Shown: one piece after another, positions 32,429 to 40,912 of the stretch
How the letters are laid out: the number at the start of each line of letters is the position of its first letter
Numbering within the stretch: the stretch's first letter is position 1
NCBI GenBank assembly: GCA_003164495.1
Contig: PLTN01000140.1
Span: forward strand, 1-54,622
Source: Vulcanimicrobiota bacterium
Lineage (GTDB): Bacteria > Vulcanimicrobiota > Vulcanimicrobiia > Vulcanimicrobiales > Vulcanimicrobiaceae
Direction of reading: 5' to 3'
Length of the DNA: 54,622 nt
The notes under the pieces: generated by a model
The model's database searches: none
What the model was told of the DNA's origin: nothing
Seen by the model: only the letters and a program-made list of their open reading frames with translations
Program-made: the position numbers and the translations under genes

Positions 32429-33738
32429 GCCAGCGCTTCGTCGGTCGTTCGCAGATGGTCGCCTTCCGGACGTCCCGCATCGCGCATCGCGATCAGCTCC
32501 GCTAACGGGAGGGCCCGGTCCGCGAGCTCCCACCAGCCGCGCACACCCGTATCGGCGATCCGTCCGGTCGCCGCCAACTCGCGCACCGCGCCGGCGACGG
32601 CCGTCGGCTGCGGCGTGCCGTTGGGTCCGGCAAAGGTATAGATGCCGTCTTCAACCACCTGCGCGCGCCGGCGCAGGAGCGAGTGCCAATCCACCATGCC
32701 GAACGCCGCCCACACGCCGAGGGCGCGCACGTCGACGCCGTCGACGCGCAACGACTCCACATCGGCGGCGTGCTGCGCGAGCCAGCGCACGCGTTCGGGC
32801 GCCGGCGCGTGCACGTGCACTTCGCCGACCGCCAGCGGCAAACGCAAGCGCTCGGCAGCCGCCCGCAAGAGCGGGCCGATCGCCGGGACCGGTTCGTTTT
32901 CCACGTAGACGGCCGGCACGTCGCCGGGTGTTTCGTCTTGCGAGAACAGGTAGCGCTCGGAATGCGGGTAGTGGTTGAACGCGAGCAGATCGGGGACGGC
33001 GGCGTCGCGCTGCATCATCGCGAATTCCAGCTCGTTCACGCCGCACCGGCCGGTGAGAAATGCGGCCAGCGGATGCGCGTCGCCGACGCGGCCGGCCACG
33101 AGTTCGGCCGATAAGTAGACGCGCTCGCGCAAGAACGCAACGTAGTCCGCGACGCCGTCGTCGCCCGCGGTGAACCGCTGCAGATCTTCGGTGAGGATGA
33201 ACTGCGCATCGGGGATCACTTTCCGGATGCGGCGCAGTGCGGCTTGCTGCGCGAGCGTTTGGTTCACCATCGCGCGGCCGAAGCCGCGATCGTCGCGCAT
33301 GTTCGGATACCACACGCCATAGAGGGTCGAGAACCGCGCGGTTGTGAGCGGTTCGTTGATCGGCGTCCAGCGCCGAACCCACGGAAACGCTCGCGCCGCG
33401 GCTTCGGCATACTCGGCGAACCAGAGCGGAAACGCGGGATCGAGCAAATCCGTGTAGCTCGGTCCGCTGCCGTGGTGCAGCAGCGTGACGATCGGCTCGA
33501 TCCCCGCGGCGCGCAGCGCGTCGAGACGCCGTTCAGGCTCGCTGAAGTCGCGCTCGTGCGGGCTATCAGGTGCGACGCGCTCCCAGAGCACCGGCGTGCG
33601 CGAGGCGGTTACGCCGAGCGCGGCGATCCGTTCCGCATCGCCGGGACGCACGTCGAGACCGGTCTCCGCGATCTGGTCGCGCACCGTCGTCGCGTCGATC
33701 CGCGCAAAGGTCGGCTCGGGCGAAGCCCAAAGCTCCAT
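32425..33738 (-). CDS. GH1-like glycosidase family protein
   Basis: A 437-residue TIM-barrel protein related to family 1 glycoside hydrolases. The acid/base element is RRWTPINEPLTTARFSTLYG with the NEP motif; LDLRPGDAERIAALGVTASR-type starts occur in proteins that pair with glycosyltransferases. The usual GH1 nucleophile motif TENG is not found; LAVGEVHVHAP holds a Glu in a comparable place. So it may be a weak or altered hydrolase, or a non-catalytic partner. ATG at 33738 directly adjoins the FolK-FolE2 stop. It has no signal peptide. Confidence 0.72.
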   Translation of the reverse strand: MELWASPEPTFARIDATTVRDQIAETGLDVRPGDAERIAALGVTASRTPVLWERVAPDSPHERDFSEPERRLDALRAAGIEPIVTLLHHGSGPSYTDLLDPAFPLWFAEYAEAAARAFPWVRRWTPINEPLTTARFSTLYGVWYPNMRDDRGFGRAMVNQTLAQQAALRRIRKVIPDAQFILTEDLQRFTAGDDGVADYVAFLRERVYLSAELVAGRVGDAHPLAAFLTGRCGVNELEFAMMQRDAAVPDLLAFNHYPHSERYLFSQDETPGDVPAVYVENEPVPAIGPLLRAAAERLRLPLAVGEVHVHAPAPERVRWLAQHAADVESLRVDGVDVRALGVWAAFGMVDWHSLLRRRAQVVEDGIYTFAGPNGTPQPTAVAGAVRELAATGRIADTGVRGWWELADRALPLAELIAMRDAGRPEGDHLRTTDEALA

Positions 33739-35217
33739 TTAGCTGAGGACGGGCGAGGGGCGCGTACCGAGCCAGGTGGCGATGTCCGTTTTGGCGTCGA
33801 CGTGCACGCCGTCGCGCAGCTCACGCCGGAATTCACCGAAGAGGCCGAAGGCTTCGGCGAACGCGTCGTGCTTGTGGATCGACTCGTAGTTCACTTGGCT
33901 CGCGCTGATGAACGTGTCGTCGGGGAAATCGGCGTACACGTCGAGCGCACGCGCCAGGATACCGCGCACGACGTCCTCCACGAACTTCGGGTTTTGATGC
34001 GCTTTGTTGACGATGAAAAACTCGTCGGGACGCTTGAGCAGATCGTAGGTTTCGCTCGACATCGAGTTTTCGACGATCTCGACCAGATCTTCGGCCCGCA
34101 GATGATCGGAGAACTCGCCGTCGGTGCCGATCAGCACCGAGCCGCGCCCACGCTGGTTGTGGGTAGCGACCGGCAACGCGTCGAGCGCGCGGTTCGCTTG
34201 ATCGGAGCTGAAGCCGGCCGCCTCGAGTTCGTGCAACGAATGTTCGCGAACCATCAGCTGCGCGCACGGGCACGCGGTCATTCCTTCGGCCTCGATGCCG
34301 ACGAGCCGCCGCGTGCGCGTCGCGTCGGCGTGCGCGATTCCGACCAGGGTATAGGTTTCTTCGGTGCGCTTGCCGCTGACCGGCGTCCAGCGTTCGAGCC
34401 CGAACTCCGCTCGCACGCGCACGTCGGCCCGGATCGCGTCTTGCGAGGTGACGATTTCGCGCGCAATTTGCGCCACCAGATCCTCGACGCGCGCCGGATG
34501 CTCGGGCCGGCCGAGCACCTCGAGCGTCGCGGCTTCGAGCAGTTCGGAGAAGCGCGACATGTGCACGCCGGCCTTGTCCGGGCGCAGGTCGGCGACCATC
34601 GTGAAGTCGGCGTTGAACACGCGCTCGGCGCCGCCCACGTTGAGCCGGATGATGTGTTTGACGCTCGAGACGCCGACACGGTTGAGCGAAAGCCGAACGT
34701 CGGGCGCTTCTTCTTGCCGGTTCGCGAAGAAGTGCATCGCGCGCGCTTTGCGCGTAATCCCGCGCACGTCGGCGGTATCGGCGATCTCGCGGATCGTCTT
34801 CCCGAGGCGCGGATCGACGTGATCGGGCGCGATCTCGGCCAACGGCACGAGGTTGAAGGGCCGCGTTGCAATGTACGGCTGGGGAACTTCAAAGCGGCCG
34901 AAGTCGGCGGTGAGGTCGTCGAAGTAGAGGATGTCGATGTCGATCGGGCGCGCGCTCAAGAGCGCGGTCTGCTGCCGTCCGATCGCGACCTCGACGCCGC
35001 GCACGAACGTCTCGAACGCCTGCGCGTCGAGTTCGGTCGTGATGCGCGCCGCCACGTTGAGGAACGCCGGCCCCGCGACCCCACCGGCCGGCGGGGTCTC
35101 GTAGTAGGCCGAGACGGCCTCGATGCGCGCTTGGCGGCGCAGCTTTTGCAGGGCGCCGAGAATCGTGCCCTGGCGATCGCCGAGATTGGAGCCGAGACCG
35201 ATCAGGACGGTATGCAT
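33739..35217 (-). CDS. Bifunctional HPPK (FolK) - GTP cyclohydrolase IB (FolE2) fusion
   Basis: A 492-residue two-domain protein. Residues 1-155 are 6-hydroxymethyl-7,8-dihydropterin pyrophosphokinase: GLGSNLGDRQGTILGALQKL, ETPPAGGVAGPAFLN, SARPIDIDILYFDD, ATRPFNLVPLAEIAPDH. Residues about 175-492 are FolE2: VRLSLNRVGVSSVKHIIRLN, then IEAEGMTACPCAQ (CPC near 314), ATHNQRGRGSVL and IVNKAHQNPKFVEDV. The first enzyme of folate pterin synthesis (GTP to dihydroneopterin triphosphate) and the third step are thus in one polypeptide, read in one uninterrupted frame. ATG at 35217, seven bases after FolP, which follows in the pathway. A fusion of these two is not one I know as common. Confidence 0.9.
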   Translation of the reverse strand: MHTVLIGLGSNLGDRQGTILGALQKLRRQARIEAVSAYYETPPAGGVAGPAFLNVAARITTELDAQAFETFVRGVEVAIGRQQTALLSARPIDIDILYFDDLTADFGRFEVPQPYIATRPFNLVPLAEIAPDHVDPRLGKTIREIADTADVRGITRKARAMHFFANRQEEAPDVRLSLNRVGVSSVKHIIRLNVGGAERVFNADFTMVADLRPDKAGVHMSRFSELLEAATLEVLGRPEHPARVEDLVAQIAREIVTSQDAIRADVRVRAEFGLERWTPVSGKRTEETYTLVGIAHADATRTRRLVGIEAEGMTACPCAQLMVREHSLHELEAAGFSSDQANRALDALPVATHNQRGRGSVLIGTDGEFSDHLRAEDLVEIVENSMSSETYDLLKRPDEFFIVNKAHQNPKFVEDVVRGILARALDVYADFPDDTFISASQVNYESIHKHDAFAEAFGLFGEFRRELRDGVHVDAKTDIATWLGTRPSPVLS

Positions 35218-35224
35218 ACGCGGC

Positions 35225-36136
35225 TTAGACCGCCGCCGGAGCACCGGAGTTGCCGCCCGGCGTGCCGGGCATGACGTCGGCCAGATCGAGGGTAGCACGC
35301 CGGCCCGGCGTGATTGCGGCATACATACGCGCCAGCTGCACGGTCTCTTCGACGTCGTGCACGCGCAGCAGCCGCGCACCGGCGGCGATGCCGATCGCGG
35401 CGGTGGCGAGGGACGGCACCAGCAGTTCTTTGGCCGGCCGCCGGAAGATGCGCCCGATGAAGCTCTTGCGCGAGCTGGCAAAGAGAATCGGGTAACCGAG
35501 TTCGCGCAGTTCGCCGAACCGGTCGAGGATCTCGAGATCCGTGCGCGGCTCCTTGCCGAACTCGAGGCCCGGATCGATGACGATCGCATCGCGCCGCACG
35601 CCCGCGGCGAGCGCGCGATCGGTGCGTTCGCGCAAGAACGCAATGATTTCGCGCATGACGTCGACGTAGGTGTAACCGGCCGGATCGCGGACGTTCAGTT
35701 CGCCTTTGAGGTGCATCACGACGAGCGCCGCATCGTGCTTGGCAACCACGCCCGCGAGATCCGGATCGGAGAGCCCGCTGCAATCGTTGATCACGTCCGC
35801 GCCGGCGCCGAGGGCTGCGTCGGCAACGCTCGCCTTGAAGGTATCGATCGAGATCGTCAGATCGATCCCGGCCGCGCGAATCGCTTCGACCGCCGGCACC
35901 ACGCGCTCGCGTTCCTCATCGGCGGTGATGCGGCGATTCCACGAGGCGTATGACTGCCCGCCCACATCGACCAGCGCGCCGCCGGCTGCGGCAATCGCGC
36001 GTGCCCGCTCGACGATGTCGTCGAGCCCGGCCGCCCGGTCGTAGAACGAATCGGGGGTCACGTTGACGATCCCCATCACCCGGGCTTCGTCGCGCAGATC
36101 GAGCGTGCGATCGCGCAGACGTAACGCGTCGATCAG
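35225..36136 (-). CDS. folP: Dihydropteroate synthase
   Basis: About 303 residues. Motifs run in order: RVMGIVNVTPDSFYDRAAG (pterin site), LVDVGGQSYASWN where most have DIGGESTRPG, ISIDTFKASVADAAL, VINDCSGLSDPDL, VVMHLKGE, IVIDPGLEFGKEPRTDLEIL, and LFASSRKSFIGRIF (p-aminobenzoate site). VGGQSYASWN departs from the usual GESTRPG loop, the place where sulfonamide-resistant variants also change. The frame stays open far upstream; CTG at 36136, overlapping the metalloprotease stop (CTGA), is the best coupled start but a rare one, so the true N-terminus is uncertain. Confidence 0.82.
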   Translation of the reverse strand: MIDALRLRDRTLDLRDEARVMGIVNVTPDSFYDRAAGLDDIVERARAIAAAGGALVDVGGQSYASWNRRITADEERERVVPAVEAIRAAGIDLTISIDTFKASVADAALGAGADVINDCSGLSDPDLAGVVAKHDAALVVMHLKGELNVRDPAGYTYVDVMREIIAFLRERTDRALAAGVRRDAIVIDPGLEFGKEPRTDLEILDRFGELRELGYPILFASSRKSFIGRIFRRPAKELLVPSLATAAIGIAAGARLLRVHDVEETVQLARMYAAITPGRRATLDLADVMPGTPGGNSGAPAAV

Positions 36137-38940
36137 AGCGGCCGCGTCGCGCTGGGGTGGAGCCCGGTATCGATGCGCGACCGCAGATCGTCGAGGTGCG
36201 CACGCGTCGCGACGTCGGCCGCCGCGCGATACGCCGTATCGAGCCGGCCGCGCACCCGGCGCAACTCGTAGCGCGAGAGGGCCTGAATCTCGCGCGGCAC
36301 GCCGAGCTGATCCATCGAACCGCTGCTCAAGAACGCGATCTGCAACTCGAGATCTGTGAAGCGCCGCTGCAAGTCGCGGTGGGGGGCGGAGATCGTGTGC
36401 GCGCCGATATCGTCGAAGATTGCGGCGTTGGTCCACTCGAAGAGATCGGACAAGCTCATCGTCTGACCGGGATGCGCTTCCTTCATCGACTCGTTGGCGA
36501 TGCGCGAGATGCTGGCCGGATTGAACAGTTCGGAGATCGCCGCATCCTGAAGCTGGGCGACGACTTCGCGAATCGGGAAATCCGTGCGCCGCATCCCGCC
36601 CGTGCTCCAGTCGGCCCCGTAACGGATCGGCGCGACGTCGTTGAGCAGTTCGGGCGGATACTTCAGCGCGTGCGAGGAGAGCACGTAACGGTCGATCAGA
36701 TCGAACGCCTTGCGCTGCTCGGCACGCGGAATTGCCGTGAACGGCGGCGAGCCGCCGGGCTGTCCGCGATGCGAGCGCGAGGTGTACACGCCGCCGACGT
36801 AACGCGCGGCGATCGAGATGTTGGCCAGATCGTTGTTGAGCACGCTGATCAGCGTTTGCCGCAGGTCCTGATAACTGCGCGAATCGCCCTGATATGGGTG
36901 GGTGAGCTTCGCGGCGAGATCGTCGTCGATGCGGAACTGATCGCGCGCAAAGGCCAGCGGATCGCTCGAGAGGTCGAAGCGCTGGATGCGCGGATCGACC
37001 GCGTACGGGTCGATCGTGTCCTCATCGGTGCCGTAGGCCAGGCCCGGCTCGGTGGAACGCGCAGCAATTTTGTGCAGATAGGGCAGTTCCGCATCCGAGC
37101 TGTGCTGGTGCAGCGGCGCGTAGCCGTACTGAATCGCCCAGTAGTCGTACGGACCGAGCTGGTTGGGGAAGTAGTCGGCCTGCCGCTCGCCGGGCGCGGC
37201 GATGTTGGCCGGCGTGTAATCCATCACCGAGCCCGTCGTGCCGTGCGCGTGCGTGAACGCGGGATCGTGCAGCTCTTCGTACGTGAAGGCCGTCGAGCCC
37301 TCGAAGTTGTGACGCAATCCGATTGTGTGCCCGACCTCGTGCATCACGGTCGAGTACAGGAAGGCTTGCGCATACGTTTCGCGCTGCGCTGCCGTGCCGT
37401 GCTGCCGGCCGATCAGCATCGACATCCCGAGCGCGGCTTGATTCGCTTCGCTCTCTTCGGCATCGCACGTCATGTCGTCGGAGGCGATGAGGTCGCCGGT
37501 CGTCGCGGCGGGCTGGAGCTGATCCATCGCTTCGAAGGCGTTGCGTTTCATCTGCAGCACCGGCAGCACGCGGTCGACGTAGCCGCGGCGCACCGCGCGC
37601 ATCGACTCGCCGTCGATCACCACTTCGGTGCGGATGATCTGTCCGCTATCGGGATCCGAGACGTGCGGGCTGAGCGCAACGAAGTCGGGCGAGTCCGACG
37701 TAATCCAGCGCACGCTGTTGTAGCGGGCGTCTTCGGGATCGAACTTCGGATCGGTGGGCGGATCGTGCACGACGATCGCATTCGGATAGCCGATCTTGGC
37801 GAACGCCTCGTTCCACGCTAAGATCCCGCGCCGCACGGTATCGCGGTAGATCGGCGGGATCTCGTCGGTCAGGGTAAAGACGATCGGACCGGCATCGAGG
37901 TTCCAGCGATCGATGAAGCGCTGCGTCGGCAGCGTCGATACGTCGTTGCCGAAATGTTTGCGCGCGGTGATGAAGTACCCGACGCGGTCGTCGGCATAGC
38001 GCGGGACGTAGTTCTGATCGTGCGGCGGCGGTGCGACGATGCTGTAATGCACGACGAGCGGAATGCCGCGGCCGTCGGGCACCGTCGGCAGTGCGGCGGC
38101 CGGGCCGTTGAACGTCAGGTTGACCGAAATCTCATCGTTGAGCGGAAAGCCCTTGGTGCTCAAGTAGTACGACTTCGTCGCGTCGACGTTGAACGACGGG
38201 CGCACGCTGATCACGAGTAGGCCCGGCAACGACGGCGGCGCCGCGACGCTCTTGCCGAGATCGGCGCCGATGCCTTCGAAGTCGGAGAGAAAGATCGTCG
38301 GTTCGATCACGACGTGCGACTTGTCGGGATCTTCAGCGATGACCGGCGTTGCCTGGATCACCGAGTCGGCGACGCTCACGGCGAGCGAAGCCGCGGCCGA
38401 GGTTCCCTTGTCGGCAACGTAGCGCGTGTTGGGCGTCACCCACATCACGCGTTTGCCGACGCGCTTGAAGATCACGACCAGCGGATCGTATACGCGGCCG
38501 GCAAAGGCATCGCCGCCGACGCCGCTTGTGATTGACGGCAAGATGATAAAGGGCTTGCCGAAGTCGTCCGGCTTCAGGTCGAGAAAGAGCTGATCGTCCT
38601 TGCGCACGATGTCGAGCACGCCGTCCTGATGTTCGGCGCCGCGCATGAACGCCGCGTACGTCTGTGCCGGGACCGCGCTGGCGCCGCTGAGCGGGACGAG
38701 CGCGCGCAAGACGGCCGGGAAGTTCGCGATCCCGGCGGCGGGCGATGCACTCGGCGAGGCGGCTACGCTCGGCTCGACGCGCGGGGGCGAAGGCAAGGGG
38801 CCGGTGGAGGCGCTAGCGGACGGCGCGGGCGAGGCAACGACCGGCGCGACGCCGGCGGGCGCACCGAGGCCGTCCAAAGCGAGGCCCAGGCTCGCTCCCA
38901 CCAAGGCCAAGAAACCGACGACCAACCGACGCGCGATCAT
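36133..38940 (-). CDS. Large zinc-dependent metalloprotease (DUF5118-DUF5117 type)
   Basis: A 935-residue exported protein with signal peptide IARRLVVGFLALVGASLGLA and a Pro/Ser/Ala-rich linker. It then has the DUF5118-like YAAFMRGAEHQDGVLDIVRK, a DUF5117-like beta-rich part, and, near 530, the gluzincin site VMHEVGHTIGLRHNFEGST with a third ligand His expected downstream. Later, FDLSSDPLAFARDQFR and similar helical stretches belong to the C-terminal DUF4953-like part. Such proteins act outside the cytoplasm on unknown proteins. ATG at 38940. Its position upstream of folP by four-base overlap is unusual and probably not functional. Confidence 0.85.
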   Translation of the reverse strand: MIARRLVVGFLALVGASLGLALDGLGAPAGVAPVVASPAPSASASTGPLPSPPRVEPSVAASPSASPAAGIANFPAVLRALVPLSGASAVPAQTYAAFMRGAEHQDGVLDIVRKDDQLFLDLKPDDFGKPFIILPSITSGVGGDAFAGRVYDPLVVIFKRVGKRVMWVTPNTRYVADKGTSAAASLAVSVADSVIQATPVIAEDPDKSHVVIEPTIFLSDFEGIGADLGKSVAAPPSLPGLLVISVRPSFNVDATKSYYLSTKGFPLNDEISVNLTFNGPAAALPTVPDGRGIPLVVHYSIVAPPPHDQNYVPRYADDRVGYFITARKHFGNDVSTLPTQRFIDRWNLDAGPIVFTLTDEIPPIYRDTVRRGILAWNEAFAKIGYPNAIVVHDPPTDPKFDPEDARYNSVRWITSDSPDFVALSPHVSDPDSGQIIRTEVVIDGESMRAVRRGYVDRVLPVLQMKRNAFEAMDQLQPAATTGDLIASDDMTCDAEESEANQAALGMSMLIGRQHGTAAQRETYAQAFLYSTVMHEVGHTIGLRHNFEGSTAFTYEELHDPAFTHAHGTTGSVMDYTPANIAAPGERQADYFPNQLGPYDYWAIQYGYAPLHQHSSDAELPYLHKIAARSTEPGLAYGTDEDTIDPYAVDPRIQRFDLSSDPLAFARDQFRIDDDLAAKLTHPYQGDSRSYQDLRQTLISVLNNDLANISIAARYVGGVYTSRSHRGQPGGSPPFTAIPRAEQRKAFDLIDRYVLSSHALKYPPELLNDVAPIRYGADWSTGGMRRTDFPIREVVAQLQDAAISELFNPASISRIANESMKEAHPGQTMSLSDLFEWTNAAIFDDIGAHTISAPHRDLQRRFTDLELQIAFLSSGSMDQLGVPREIQALSRYELRRVRGRLDTAYRAAADVATRAHLDDLRSRIDTGLHPSATRPL

Positions 38941-38998
38941 CTGTCCTTATTTTATCGGCTTAAAACTCCAGCCTGCGCACTCCGAGTGAAAACTTTCT

Positions 38999-39937
38999 TT
39001 AACCGACCAGAGTCAGCCAATTCCCAGGAGCCGGACGGTTGCCTCGTACGATATCCGAGTACGTCGTGCGCAAGCGCTCGGTGAGCGGGCGTTCTTCGGG
39101 CATGATCCGGCTGTCGATGCGCACGATCGGCACGACCTCCGCCGCAGTGCCGGTGAAGAACGCTTCATCGCACGTCGCAAGGTCCGCGCGCGTCAACGTG
39201 CGCACGTTGGTCGGAATCCCGAGCTCGCGCGCGATCTCGAGCACCGACGCGCGCGTGATGCCTTCGAGAATGTCGGAGCCGCCGTCGTTGGTTGTGAGCA
39301 CGCCGTCGAAGATGAGAAAGATATTCTCGCCGCTGCCTTCGGCGACGTTGCCGCGATCGTTGAGCAAGATCGCTTCATCGAAACCGCGCGCCAGCGCATC
39401 GGAGAGCGCGAGAATCGAATTCGTGTAATGACCGCCGGCTTTCACCCACGACGGCAATGCCGCCGAGGGCGACTTCATGATCGGTGATACCGTGGCCGCG
39501 CAACGCGGTGCTTCTTCACCCTTGATCAAACCGCTGAACGGCAGCACCGCAACGAGGACGTGCGTTTCGCAGACATGCGCCGGCGCGAGACGCACCGTAT
39601 CGCCGCCGTAAAACGCGAGGGGGCGGATGTAGGCCGCGTCGCGTCCGCTGGCCTTCGCAACCTCGACGATGATCTCGCAGAAACGCTCGGCCGGATACGG
39701 CATCTCCAGACCGTACGTGCGCGCGCCGCGATAGAGCCGCTCGACGTGATCGCTCAACCGGAAGATCGCGGGGCCGCGCGGCGTCGGATAAAGCCGGATG
39801 CCTTCGAATACGCTCGATCCGTAATGAAGCGCGTGGGTCAGGCCGTGAATGGCAACGGATGCGTCCGGTTGCAGCTTCCCATCGAACCAAACAGTGGTGG
39901 CTTCGTCGAGTGCGGCCGGCGGCGGGGTCGTCTGCAT
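38999..39937 (-). CDS. ilvE: Branched-chain amino acid aminotransferase
   Basis: A 312-residue fold-IV PLP enzyme that makes Leu, Ile and Val from keto acids and glutamate. TVWFDGKLQPDASVAIHGLT opens the domain, then HYGSSVFEGIRLYPTPRGPA, YIRPLAFYGGDTVR, PLP Lys in SWVKAGGHYTNSILALSDAL, FDEAILLNDRGNVAEGSGEN and GITRASVLEIARELG. ATG at 39937 is well supported. Stands alone, 58 bases before the metalloprotease on the same strand. Confidence 0.92.
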   Translation of the reverse strand: MQTTPPPAALDEATTVWFDGKLQPDASVAIHGLTHALHYGSSVFEGIRLYPTPRGPAIFRLSDHVERLYRGARTYGLEMPYPAERFCEIIVEVAKASGRDAAYIRPLAFYGGDTVRLAPAHVCETHVLVAVLPFSGLIKGEEAPRCAATVSPIMKSPSAALPSWVKAGGHYTNSILALSDALARGFDEAILLNDRGNVAEGSGENIFLIFDGVLTTNDGGSDILEGITRASVLEIARELGIPTNVRTLTRADLATCDEAFFTGTAAEVVPIVRIDSRIMPEERPLTERLRTTYSDIVRGNRPAPGNWLTLVG

Positions 39938-39982
39938 TTCGCGAACGTAGCATGCGCTACGTCCTCGGTCAAGAGCCCGCGT

Positions 39983-40003
39983 GGATTCACGTTCCGTGAA
40001 TCC
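39983..40003. terminator. Perfect 9-bp stem-loop after the DyP gene
   Basis: GGATTCACG (39983-39991) and CGTGAATCC (39995-40003) pair perfectly with a TTC loop, in the 78-base gap between ilvE start and DyP stop. It lies 13 bases downstream of the DyP stop on the minus strand and may end that transcript or protect its 3' end. No T-run follows. Confidence 0.5.
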
Positions 40004-40015
40004 TTCGCGTTTGGG

Positions 40016-40912
40016 CTACGCCCAAGCCGCCCCAAGTAAAGAGAGGTCGATCTTGCCGGAGCGCAGCGGCGGACACCAATAGTAGCCGCCGGTGACTGGG
40101 CGCGAAAACGTGAACAGCGCGTCGACGATGCCGTCATCGAGACCGAGCATCCGGCGCAACATGCGCTCGAACGCGTCGAGTTCGACGTTGTACGCGATGA
40201 ATTCGAGTCCGTGCTCTTCACCGTCCGACCACGGCATCGAACGCCGCACGAGGAACGTTTCCGGATCGAAACCTTCTTGCTCCGTTCGCTTGACGTGCGC
40301 CGACTCGGGTGCGTCGGGGATCTCTTCGTTCGTCTTGAGCCGGCGTCCGATCACGGCATCGGCCCGCTCGGGCGGGAACGCCGCAAACCGTTGCAGATCG
40401 TGGATCCAGCGTTGCACCGCAACGAAACTCGAGCCGTCGAGCGCGCCCGCGCCGTGGACGATCGCGGTCGCATCGGCCTGCTCGCCGGTCGGATTCGCGG
40501 TACCGTCCTCGAAACCGCTGAGATCGCGGCCGCCGTCGTAATGGAAGAGACTGCGCGCATCTTCGAGCACGAACGCCGCTTGCAGCGCGGCGCGAACGCT
40601 GCCTTCGCGTTTGTAGAGTTCGGTGTGGTCGCCCGCGCGCAACAGCAACCACAACGCGCCTTGCGTGGACGGCGCCGTCGCGGCCGCTCCCGAGAGTCCG
40701 GGAAACGTGCGTAAACCCGCAATGGGGCGGCCGCACGCCAGGGCCAACGGTTCGCCGATACCCACCGTCGCCCACTCGGCCGGGATCGTGCGTGCAAACT
40801 CGGCCAGCGTCGCCGCCACGTCCCCGTCGCCGCCATGGAGGCGGTACGTCAGCGAGCGGGCGAGCGGGGGCGGATCACCGAGGATGCCGGATTGCGAAGC
40901 GATCGTCGTCAT
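40016..40912 (-). CDS. Dyp-type haem peroxidase
   Basis: A 298-residue DyP peroxidase: LSGFEDGTANPTGE with the GXXDG-type catalytic Asp (133-138), proximal haem His in ESAHVKRTEQEG (near 206), distal Arg in LVRRSMPWSDGEEHGL, and LEFIAYNVELDAFERMLRRM. Such enzymes oxidise phenols or dyes, or act as encapsulated cargo or haem handlers. I saw no obvious encapsulin gene. ATG at 40912 overlaps the MASE4 gene stop (ATGA), implying cotranscription. There is no signal peptide, so it is cytoplasmic. Confidence 0.92.
   Translation of the reverse strand: MTTIASQSGILGDPPPLARSLTYRLHGGDGDVAATLAEFARTIPAEWATVGIGEPLALACGRPIAGLRTFPGLSGAAATAPSTQGALWLLLRAGDHTELYKREGSVRAALQAAFVLEDARSLFHYDGGRDLSGFEDGTANPTGEQADATAIVHGAGALDGSSFVAVQRWIHDLQRFAAFPPERADAVIGRRLKTNEEIPDAPESAHVKRTEQEGFDPETFLVRRSMPWSDGEEHGLEFIAYNVELDAFERMLRRMLGLDDGIVDALFTFSRPVTGGYYWCPPLRSGKIDLSLLGAAWA

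Noticed and set aside
33244..35274. Plus-strand open frame of 676 codons
   Set aside because: Antisense to the FolK-FolE2 gene, which explains the whole interval with active-site motifs.
36133..36136. Translational coupling of folP to the metalloprotease as a functional link
   Set aside because: The overlap depends on a CTG start and the two proteins have no plausible shared role; more likely compaction.
40016..40912. DyP as encapsulin cargo
   Set aside because: No encapsulin gene was seen in the window and the C-terminus has no clear targeting peptide.
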